Shown one piece after another: positions 36,901 through 47,100 of a DNA stretch of 64,000 nt. The first letter of the stretch is position 1. The number at the start of each line of letters is the position of its first letter. The stretch comes from Pelodera strongyloides (taxonomy: Eukaryota; Nematoda; Chromadorea; Rhabditida; Rhabditidae). Position numbers and translations under genes: made by a program. The stretch covers positions 62,001 to 126,000 of the forward strand of contig JAANDG010000316.1 in the NCBI GenBank assembly GCA_036852015.1, in the 5' to 3' direction. The notes beneath the pieces are model-generated. The model saw only the letters and a list, made by a program, of their open reading frames with translations. It was not told where the DNA came from and ran no database searches.

Positions 36901-39310
36901 GATTCTGGTCATTTGGACAAAATCAGAACTATTCTCTGTCCGCAGGACCGTTTGCTGTTAGACAGCAAAGAAAAAGAGGAGGGCGCGAGAGAAATTGTGT
37001 AAACTACGGTAGTTGTGACAGCGTGTTATAGAATATCTGTGAAACAGGCTTGACATTCGCTTTAAAGCGAATTAGCGGTCGGTCTCAACAAAAAATGCAA
37101 AAAGAGGAGGAGTAAACAACCGTGAGTTTACCACCGTTTTCAAACCACTCTCGTGTTTGTGACTTAGTTAGCTGGAAAAGGTGCTATAGCAATCCATTAG
37201 GCAGCTTTCCATGGAATTGTTTCTATTTTTGATACTGTGCAGTGTGCACCATTTAGCGTCAAAATGAAATTATGGGCGTTGAGATTTTACCGAAAGTGCT
37301 CTAATTTTTGGGAAAACATCACAAGCTAATTGTAATCCTCCTTGTGTAATGCTAATGCTGGGTTACACCGTTGCACACAACTTTTGAAGGTAGCGCGTCT
37401 GGTTTTCCCAGTCCGTATGGCTTGGTTTATCACAACACGTGTTCTAATTTGTAATCCTCACAATATCAAGAAGATTTATATATTGGAAAAGTGAGCTCCT
37501 GGTCCTAGATTGTGTATTGGGTGGAAATTGAGAACTGGCAAGTGCTCCTCATAAGGAAATAGCAGAAGCAATGAGTGTGTGGCGTCATAATGGATTTCTA
37601 TTACATTTCCCATTTTAAGCTAAAAGTATTCTTACTATCAACCTGGGAACTCTATACAAAACTTTGTTATTTTTAATTACATACAATTTTAATCACATAA
37701 ATGAGCCGCGACGCGACACGCAGACGGGCCGTACGGCCGGGCCGGGTTTAGTACCCTTACCCTCCCCCGTTTTACTAGCCGAATTCAAAATATTTTGTCA
37801 ACATTTCGTCATTTGGATTCTGCGGACTGTGTGATCATTTAAAAAGGCCATCTCGCGATTTTTCCATGGCCGTGCTAGCATTAAAATCGGCAAATCGCGG
37901 GAAGCGAATTTTCCCATACAAAATCGCAAAAAATGGTTGTTGGAGAACATTTTTATGCAAGATGCGCTTATTTGTTTGTTTTTATGTTTATTTTCGTTTA
38001 TAACTTTTATCAAACTATTTTTGGTGAAAAAACCCCAAACCGGGTGGTATTTCGCTTTAATGTATGTACTTACTGGATCTCTGTGCTCGGAAAGTGACTT
38101 CTGGAACCAATTCAACGCCTCCTTCCGATCTCCCTTTTTGACGAAGGCGTTTCCAGCACGAGCCATTGCCCTAAATGGAAACAATAACAATATAGCTTCA
38201 TGAAATTATGAAGTGATACATGTGATAAGACCTTGAAGAGCGACAGTTCTCAATCACATCTATGTTTTAAATCTTGCAGTATTGCACCTATAGATGTCAT
38301 TGTTTCACAAGCAACTCCCCAGGTTGGTACAAGGAAATATAAAACTCATGTGAAGTGTGTGAAGTTGTGAAGATGGGAAACGGAAACACAGAAATCCGAA
38401 CTGTATGCAAACTTATACTGTAGTGATAGACAAGATGCGGTACTTAAACAAACGAACTTGGCAATCATTTGATAGTTAGCTCTGTGATCTCTTCCGACGT
38501 CAACGGCCTTTTTACACATATCGATGCACTCATCATATTTATGTTCTTCGAAGAAACACGCTGGAAAATGGTATGGTCTTGATCGAATGAAAGCCTAGGA
38601 ATTAGCGAACAAAAAAAACATCTTTCTTCAAGCACAATTGATACCCTTAATAATAATTTAAGGATGCCCGAGCTCATAAGGTCACACAGTCACACACTGT
38701 TAGCACATAAATTCCAAGTGAAAAACTGAGATACCTGCATTGTTGTTATAAAATGTTATGTTTGTCGGATCGAGTTCGATAGCCTTTTCATAATGAGTGT
38801 GGGCCGTGGCGAAATCCTGAATGACAAAGAATTAATGTCGTGGCTCACTGGCAAAGTTCTCGTCTCTCACCCATACGACCCGGGTTCGAATCCGGCCCAG
38901 TGCTACCATCTTGCAAACATGCCACGGCGTCGGGAATAAAGTTAAGGCGCTCCCCTTGCCTAGCCTTAGGACGGACCTTTCGCTCTGTATTATCTTCTGT
39001 GCCGTCTTCTAACGTCTACTTCACTCTATGGGACTTGGGACACACCGCCTTGGATTGGAGTTAAAAATGAAGATCCCCGACTTCGAGAGCAAACGGGACC
39101 CTGGATTCTACATGCTTAAGTCTATGTGTGATGATTGTATGTCTGAATAAAGTGGTATTCACATTAATTAATAAAAATAACAAAAAAATGAGAATGAGCA
39201 GACGCTCCGTCACAACTCCGTCGCGAAAGCACGAGAAGAATAAGAAAGGATACCTTCTGTTTGTAGGCATCGTTTCCAAGTTCCTTCTCGGCAAGGGCAG
39301 CTTCGCTCAT
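30944..39310 (-). CDS. sti-1: STI-1 / Hop-type HSP70-HSP90 co-chaperone, complete
   Basis: Exons in transcript order: 39254-39310, 38735-38816, 38458-38560, 38074-38170, 33997-34113, 33805-33887, 33482-33564, 33059-33161, 32310-32367, 31337-31423, 30944-31042. They total 969 nt, 322 codons plus TAA, close to the roughly 320 residues of C. elegans STI-1. The start [19 protein letters not shown] opens directly into the first helix of TPR2A (KELGNDAY, then YNNNAACFFEE). A charged linker ([19 protein letters not shown]) leads into TPR2B ([26 protein letters not shown]). The C-terminal DP2/STI1 domain reads [20 protein letters not shown] and ends IIQMRSM. TPR1 and DP1 of yeast Sti1 and human Hop are absent, as in C. 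elegans. The protein is a cytosolic adaptor that links HSP90 and HSP70 through carboxylate-clamp TPRs. Its 4-kb fourth intron and several others are filled with repeats. It is divergent from mdt-17. Confidence 0.95.
31750..32149. mobile_element. TTAA MITE, GGAGGAGGCTCACGAG family, left end truncated
   Basis: The arms ATCTAAGTGTACGATTT and AAAATCGTACACTTAGAT pair, as do GCAAAAGCTTTTAATTAGAA and its complement. The right end CTCGTGAGCCTCCTCCTTTAA is complete; the left lacks the terminal 22 bp. It lies in the last-but-one sti-1 intron. A relative is at 43763-44182. Confidence 0.8.
34266..34859. repeat. Long inverted repeat, 594 bp
   Basis: The outer arms AAAGAGATGAATTCAGCT and AGCTGAATTCATCTCTTT extend inward through GAACTCGCTTCGCTCGCTAG and its complement, about 130 bp each. 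The centre is unique and A/T-rich. It lies in sti-1 intron 4. Confidence 0.85.
34941..35306 (+). mobile_element. tRNA-derived SINE, copy 1
   Basis: The head is GCCTCGGTGGCCCATTGGAA (box A like), and GACCCGAGTTCGAATCCAGC contains box B. The body shares ATTGCCTAGCC with copy 2, and the tail GATTGTATGTGTGAATAAAG is also common to copy 2 at 38836-39165. It lies in sti-1 intron 4, antisense to the gene. Confidence 0.75.
36582..36754. mobile_element. TTAA MITE, GCGAAATACCGGCCGG family, copy 2
   Basis: Left end TTAAAGCGAAATACCAGCCG, right end CGGCCGGTATTTCGCTTTAA. Its right TTAA is shared with the next element. It lies in sti-1 intron 4. Confidence 0.85.
36751..37065. mobile_element. TTAA element, GTCAAGCCGGTTTTTCATG family, copy 1
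   Basis: Left end TTAAAGGAAATGTCAAGCCG; right end CAGGCTTGACATTCGCTTTAA. The short terminal inverted repeats surround an asymmetric interior (AAACAATTTCAAACCCCTCC). Relatives lie at 52195-52496 and 61254-61932. Confidence 0.8.
37062..38060. mobile_element. Possible TTAA element of about 1 kb
   Basis: Starts TTAAAGCGAATTAGCGGTCG and ends CCGGGTGGTATTTCGCTTTAA. The end lies 13 nt from the sti-1 exon 38074-38170, just inside its 5' splice site. The interior is not palindromic, so the two ends may belong to different elements. Confidence 0.45.
38836..39165 (+). mobile_element. tRNA-derived SINE, copy 2
   Basis: Head GTCGTGGCTCACTGGCAAAG, box B in GACCCGGGTTCGAATCCGGC, shared CCCTTGCCTAGCC, and tail GATTGTATGTCTGAATAAAG. 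It lies in sti-1 intron 1, antisense to the gene. Confidence 0.78.
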
Positions 39311-39769
39311 TTTGACTGAAACACGCAAATTATTTACAGAACACTATTTATGTACATAACAACTGACATACGCGGACGGAAAGAATACAAGTAATCATAA
39401 TAAAATGGCGGATGACATTGTAACAAGTTACAAAAACAAAGTACTATTTGCGTTCATAAGACCGACGGAGCGAGCTCGGCTGCCGCCGGAATAGAAATTC
39501 TAGAGAATTCTGGCGAACGAACAAATTTGTAAACTACCGTAGAAAGAGCGTGAGACGAGGCATAATGGTTTGTTGTAAGACACGCAGCGCAGGCTACAGA
39601 CTACAAATTCGCTCGAAAAAAATTTCTCCGGCGCTCGATCGGGTTTGTCTGCTGCGTCTCTTGTTTTTTCATTGTCTTTCAAAAGTTTTCTTTTCGCCCA
39701 AAACGACCGAAAACGCATTTTTTTTTTCTTTCTTTAGGCCATCTTAAACGCGCCCTTAGTACCCCTCCC

Positions 39770-41000
39770 ACGTATAATGTGGCTCGCGACTTCAAGGTTT
39801 TTGCAAGTCATGCAAATTTATGAAATAAAATGAGACGAAACAAAAACTCCGTTTGGCAATTTGCCAAGGTACCGTAATCTTTCGCTGTTGGACCATTTGG
39901 CTCCGCCCCCTGGCGTCATTCGAGGTCGTGTTGTTGTGCTGTGCGGTCGTTCGTGTTTTTTCGCTAATTTTTGTTGTTATTTCGTTAATTTTTGTTGTGT
40001 ATTTGTTTTTTATGCTATTTTTGCAGGACTGCATGACAGATTTTGACTAGAAGAAGCTCAGGGCCAGTTTCGACTAGAAGAAGGCTCGGTGAAATTGGAA
40101 AAAAACAGCTTTCGAACTCAGAGAAAGGTTTCTTTCTCTCTTTTTTTTGGTTCTGCCCGCTTTAGCTCGTTTTTGATGCTGTATTTTTGTGTCCGTATGG
40201 TCCAGGCTTTCCTTTGTGCATTTTCCTGTCCTATATAACTGTTAGTTATTTCAGTCGTTCAATGATGTGGTGTTCACGCGCACGACCGCCGGCAACAGCA
40301 TGGATCCCCAGAAAAGAGCAGCAATAAAAACGTTGATCGAAATTAATAAAAAAATTCATCCCTTTGAAGTGTGTCATTGTTTGAGCGGTTTCTTTTGTTC
40401 TCCCCTTGTAAAATGCCAATTCTCTTTCTTTTCCACTTCTATTTTCCGAAAACATAGTGGAAATCATCATCAATTTGCGTCACGTTCAAAAAAATAATAT
40501 TCCCGCCAAAATGTGGGCGGGACTTGGCAAATGGTCCAACAGCGAAAAGATTACGGTACCTTGGCAATTTGCCAGGAGGAGTTTTTGTTTCGTCTCATTT
40601 TATATCTTAATGCAAATTTGCTATCGCACTTGCTCTTCTATCTCCTATAAGATTCGTCAATAAGCTAGAATAGCTCAACTGATAGAGCGTTGCACTATGG
40701 ATCGATAGCTTGATTTAAGCTTGTTTTATGCGCTTTATTACGCTCATTGTTATTTGTTTTGTCGTCGTCGTTGTTGTTATTTTATTGTTGTCGTTTTTTT
40801 TGTCTTCCGCTTTACTTCGGTGTACACTGAATAAAGTATTCATATCTTGTGTGCTGCTGTGGGTTCGAATCCCACCCGAGGCAAAGGTTTTTGTACGTTC
40901 TATTACATCTGCGATCATATATTTATGAAAAGGCTTCGTCCCGTACACACAAAACGACAATCAAAACGACAAACAAACTCTTCTCCTTTATATAATAAGA
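39770..41000 (-). mobile_element. Broken Helitron copy (outer end lost, two insertions)
   Basis: Minus-strand start TCTTATTATATAAAGGAG at 41000 is preceded by A. Helitron sequence is interrupted by a TIR element (39825-40603) and, within the tRNA-like segment (about 40669-40884), by about 140 bp at 40709-40848. The hairpin end is missing; homology fades at about 39770. It lies between sti-1 and mdt-17. Confidence 0.75.
39825..40603. mobile_element. DNA element with about 75-bp terminal inverted repeats
   Basis: The left end ATAAAATGAGACGAAACAAA continues through GGCAATTTGCCAAGGTACCG. The right end is the inverse, through CGGTACCTTGGCAATTTGCC to CGTCTCATTTTAT. The interior of about 630 bp has no convincing transposase. 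It is inserted in a Helitron copy. Confidence 0.85.
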
Positions 41001-41199
41001 TGTTCAATGTGTTGAAGCACATACTAATCAAATTCTGTTTCATTCATTAGATTTCACGTAATTCTCATGGGCAGCCGAATTGGTAACTTCTTTTCAGTCG
41101 TTCAGATCCATTTTGTTCATTAAAGCCTGTCGGCGCGCCTGTCTTGTTTTCCTGCGGCATACTCCCTGTCTCTATTTGTAATTTCGATTATTTTTTAAG

Positions 41200-44100
41200 A
41201 TGTATGGGAGTTCTGGTGGCTCATCTAGCTACCTAGGACTAGGAGGCAGTGGGCTTTCCGGCAACTCCAACCCCACTGTTCTAAAAGGTGCAAACATCTC
41301 ACTCGAGGCGTTTAACGAATGGAAGATCCAGGAAATTGGATATGATGGTGTCGAGAAGTATATCAGGTCAGCGGAGCTCAATCCTTTGTTAGCGCGATAG
41401 CGCTAACATAGTTTGGGTTTGATCCGAGAGTCCTTTTTTCCAGTTTTCGCCCTGAATTTGGTCCTAGACCAAAAATTGAAATTCTTTCGGTCTAATTAGT
41501 GAAAAGACCACATTTCATAATATCTGCGAAAATTTCAGATAAAAATATCAACTTGCACGAATTTGATGACCAAATAAGCAAAATTTGCAAAACATGCGGA
41601 AGAAATGTCTGTGTGTGTGTGTGTGTGTGTGCACCCCCCCCCCCCCCCTCACTCTAGTCTTGCGCGCACCCAATTAATGGGGTTTCCATGTATGCGATTC
41701 GCACCTGCGAAAATGTCAAACCGCTGTCCATGTTCGAGTCGCTGTAAATGACATGGTCCCGCAGCGATTTTGGATCTAGTATGGATCTATTTCAAAATAG
41801 TACGGATCTATTTCAAATAGTATGGATCTGATACACTTTCGCTGCAGGACCATGTCAAACGTGCGATTCGCATGGGTTACGGTAGGCAGTTGACATTCAT
41901 GTAAAATGACTTGAACATGGACAGCGGTTTGACATTTTCGCAGGTGCGAATCGCATACATGGAAACCCCATAACTAACAGACGGTATTTTAGACGCCTAC
42001 TTTATTGAGTACTTTATTTGCAAACGAAATTATTAATTATTATAGTCTTAATTTCTTAATCATTAGTTTCATTTTTGTGTCCTTGAGGTAAATAACTCTA
42101 AGTGCGCGCTAACAGCCGTTGAAGCACAATACAATGTTTCAGGGGTAATTTCTTATTAGCTACTAAATTTTATTATTATTGTTGTCAACTAGGTAATTAA
42201 AGCGAATAAAGTTAAGTTGTTCGGGGAAAAGGTTGTCAAATATTTTCAAAATTCAACCGAAAAATCATGAAGATCGGCTGATGAAAGCACGTACAGCAAA
42301 ACCAAAGCATATTTTAAGAAACCGCAATTTGGTTGTGCCCACGAGTGTCTAAAACTAATAGTAACTAAAACGTCTTGGTTGGCAGATGCAACCATTCGAA
42401 CTTTCGAACTGGTCATTTCAGTTACCTCTGATGCCTATGAAGGGAAGTGAGGCATGATTGAAGCACGTTATTGATTGATTGCCGCGAATTTTTTTTATTC
42501 TAATTATCCTGATTTGCATGGGAATGTAGTTTTCGGAAATCCGTTCAAAACCCCACTGTAGCGTCGCCGCTTTAATTAAACGTTCAAGCCCATTTGAAAA
42601 TACACCTATGTTTCCATATTGTCCGCTTTCACGAACGATCTATTGCTTGTTTTAAAGAACTTATTTACTTGTAAAAAGTAATTAACCCTATAGTCCCTTA
42701 CGAACAAATAAATTATAAAACCCAACGATAAAGCTCGAGTGTTCGCGACAAACCCTGGCGTAATAATAATAATAATAATCTTTATTTGTCGGATATACTA
42801 TGTAGAATACGTTACGAAAGTATATAATCCCCTTATTTGTTAATAACCTTGGTATTTTTGGAAGAAACCAGTAATACCACTAAATCAAGCACGGTGAAAA
42901 CCCTAGAATTATGAAATTTAGAAAAAATAAGATTGTATGCATTTTACGGTATTATCAGCGAAAAACGGCCGTTAGGAAAGTATCTGCACTGTCTGCACAT
43001 GGGCATATACAACCAATATTTTGCTTAAGAAACACTTTTTCATTTTTGCAATGTTAATAATTCATTTTGGTCAATGAAAAACACGCTTTTTGCAAAAGTT
43101 GCAATTCTCTGCACACAAAAAAGGCACAACCTTGCAAACAGTCCTTTATGGTACCTTGTAGAACTTTTTATGGCGAACATTTCCGTATATAAAAGGTTAT
43201 GTTTCTAAGCTTACAAGTTATGAAGTCTTGAAGTATGCATAAATGCGCCTTTTCTAAACTTCGCAATTCGCGCACTTAACTTCCTTCAAAATGCACTTAA
43301 AGAGATGGGTTCACTACAAAATCACCTTGTTTTTATGCTTCAGTTTGATTGTACAAAGGAAAACTTAAACAAAGAGCATAAAAAATATTCCTTGAGTTAT
43401 TCCCTAGGGCAGATATTGGGTAAAAAAGGTGAGTATTGATCGATCTTCCGATAAAGTTGTACTGCAAGATAAACTAAGGAAGCTAAGATATATGGCTGAA
43501 ACACACTGTTTTTTCATTGTTTAAGCGATGAAGACTACAGTTTATTTTGCTCAAAACAGTGTGTTTCAGCCATATCTCTTAGCTTCCTTAGTTTATCTTG
43601 CAGTACAACTTTATCGGAAGGTCGATCAATACTCACCTTTTTACCTAATATCTTCCCTAGGGAATAACTAAAGGAACATTTTTTTTCTGTTTGTTTAAGT
43701 TTTCCTTTGTACAAACAAACTAAAGCATAAAAACAAGATGATTTTGTAGTGAACCCATCCCTTTAAAGGAGGAGGCTCACGAGAATGACGTGCTCAAATA
43801 GTTTTTTTTATCGAAAGATGATGGTATTAAATTCTGAAAGACATACTTTACAAAGCAAAAGCTTTTAATTGGAAGGAGTAAATCAATATAAAACGATGAA
43901 GTCTATAAAAATGTTGGATCGTAGTAAATAGTTGATTTCCATAGTGGACATTCAAATTTTTTGCCGGCTTGCAAAATGACTGGTAAATTTGCATGCCCAC
44001 TATGGAAATCAACTATTTACTACGATCCAAAATTTTTATAGACTTCATAGTCTTATATTGATTTACTTCTTCCAATTAAAAGCTTTTGCTTTGCAAAGCA

Positions 44101-47100
44101 TGTCTTTCGGAATTTAATACCATCATATTTCGATAAAAGGAAACCATTTGAGCACTTCATTCTCGTGCGCCTCCTACTTCAACAAGGTAATTTTTTATCG
44201 TGATGTACATGACTTCGTCGAATTTAGCAGATCATTTTTAGGCCTACTAATAAAATTAGCCCAAATTAGCCTAATTGCACAGTTGCTTTAATTTTTTGCT
44301 GAAAATGGTAGTGTTTATGTTTTTCGCCATACTTGATTTGGCCGTGTTAAAATTTTCTCCAAAAATTTCGTACGAGTTGTCTAGCGGGGTGCGAATGTAT
44401 ACTTTCGTGCTGGCTGCACTGTAGATGAGGCGAAACATGCGAACTAGATTGTAAATGACCAAAAGGAAGCTTAATACATATATATATATAATCAAACAAG
44501 AGTCTGGCGACGAGTGGGCGAGGTGTGCGGCGAGGCTGCGAAACCGTTTTAATATGCAAAATAGGGTGAGTACCGTAGTCAGGATCCACAGAAAAGACCA
44601 CTTTTTTTTCGATGGGCCTGAGCCTGGTTTCAGACTTAATAGTCATGTGAAAAGAGGACAATATTTATCGTGGAAAAGAGTCCTTGAATGGTAAGTTTGG
44701 GTTTCATCCTGTTTTAAATCTACGAAAAGAGGCCAATAATTTGAATAGGATTCTATAAAAAGTGGACAATATAAAATATAATATCCTGAGCTTGCTCTCA
44801 AATCAGTCCTTTTTATTACCCAAACTGGGGCATTTCATTTATGCAATCAATCTTCCGATTTTTACAGGAATTAACTTCTCAGTACTAAATGTAAGTGATA
44901 CTGTCTGAAGCGGCTTTTAGAATAGCATAGACGGTAAACGTGTTCCAGAGTAGCGTGCCATCCATTTAAAAGTAGTAAAACTAATGGCATAAAAGAAATG
45001 ATCCAGTTTGGGTAATAAAAAGGACTGATTTGAGAGCAAGCTCAGGATATTATATTTTATATTGTCCACTTTTTATAGAATCCTATTCAAATTATTGGCC
45101 TCTTTTCGTAGATTTAAAACAGGATGAAACCCAAACTTACCATTCAAGGATCTTTTCCACGATAAATATACTGTTATTCTTTCGACCAAGAAGTTTATGT
45201 TTGGTTTGCTGAGATGTGTGGAGTGTTATTTGCATTTGCAGACGGACCAAATACAATCTCAAGTCTGAGTCTCAAGCGCGGTCCTGTATGAATAAGTTAG
45301 TAAGCTTCACAGAAATTCGCTTCGAATATAACTATCCGGAATGAGAAATTACGCTTTTGTGCTTCCTCGTAAACCACAAATTGCACAACTTCTAAATATG
45401 TCTTCTGTCTTTGGGTGCGCCACCCCAATAAAATGTTCATCAACAGTAGTTCATTGGTGCCATGCCATGAGGGATAATTATGTAATTATCTATGCTTTCG
45501 TGGGTCTACTGACTGCTCGATTCTTATTTGCAGGCCGGAATCGTTATCGGACCATATCGGAAAATTGGCTCGGAAAGTTAACTGGCGAAAATTGGTGGGA
45601 AGCGATGCTGCCTATGATAACCCAAGCACTTTACCAGTGAGTGTTAGTTCTCCTGAATGTGTTTCTTATTTTTTGCCCTTTAATGCGGCATATAACATCC
45701 GGTTTTTGAAACGTATGTTGGTATGCTCGACACCGTATTGTTTGTAGTGTATGAAAATGGAAATACTGAGCACACATATGGGAGGGAATACTGTTTACAC
45801 AGTGTTCAAGAACCAAATCCGGTCGTTATTTCGTTATTTTGCTTTATTTCGATATTGCGAGTGTGAGTACTTCGTTTGAAAGCCTTGGTGTGTCCAAGGT
45901 TGTTGCTCGTTTTTCGTTTTACAAATTTGAATTAATGTTGTTCTTTTCTATATGTTTCTGACAAGTTGTCATCAAAGCTTTATTGCCACAACTAAACGAC
46001 TGAGCTTTCAGGAAGAAAGTGATGACGAACTTGCTGATGACGAGAATAAAGAGAAAGTCGATCTGAAGGAAAAGAAAAAAGAAGTTCCGGAAGCTGGTCC
46101 ATGGCATTCTGTGGCCAAAAATCTACAGTAAGTCAACTTTGTTTTTTAGGTGACAACACTTTTAAACGCTTGGAATCTCCACATGCACATTGCACATGTC
46201 TTCAGTCTTGATGATATTATCGTTTTTTTGTGTGTCTCTATGAAATTTATCCTTATCCTTTTTAGCGAATCTCTTGCCCAGATCAATATTCTATTGGACA
46301 ACCTCAGCGTGATTAACCATACGGATTATTGTGAGTTTGAGTTTTCATCGTTCTTTTCTGATAACCGTGTGACATAGATCATTTCGAGGAACCTCGAACA
46401 AAATTGGAACAATTGGAACGTAGATGTTTAGCATGACACGACCGGAAATTCGTATCACTGGTATGAAACTAGTTCTTTGTGTTTGAGGTAAACCTCTGAC
46501 CATTGTCGATCCGTCTCTTCACGAACAGTATGCTGGATCTCAGGATGTGATCGCTAATTCCAAAGCAAACCAGTGGGTATGGAAGAGAAAGGTGAACATA
46601 TGTATCATATACTTTACTTTCATGCTTCTTATTGTACGATTTCTATTTTTGTACATTGAAAGTTTGAGAGCTACATGTTAGGCCAGTATCCGGTTCATTA
46701 GAATCGAGAATCACACTAATATAGCTTAAAGAAGAAACATTATGTTATCAGAAATGTCCGTAACGTTTTATTTTGTTGTTCCGCTAACTTTACAAAATAA
46801 TTCAGGCTCTGGCAGAGGCCTATAACATATTGGACGTGGCTATGCGGCAGAGGCCCACGGAGGGCATCGACGATGAATTCAAAATTAAATCTCAGTTCTT
46901 CAGGTAAGTTTCTGTTTCTATTTTTGTGGATTTTATGGTTTGTTCGTTTCTTCGTATAGTATGTAAAGGATTTTTTCCATTTCTATTACGGTTATGGTGC
47001 ATCAGAAATTTGTGTGTTCTTTTTTGTCGTAGCATTAATTTCTACAGGATTCGAATATTCCTGAACCAGCCGTTCGAAGAGCCCTACGGGCTCTTCTCCG

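Noticed and set aside
46381..46480. Extra small mdt-17 exon encoding TRPEIRITG
   Set aside because: It would require a 27-nt intron; joining 46330 directly to 46488 keeps frame and matches the MED17 pattern.
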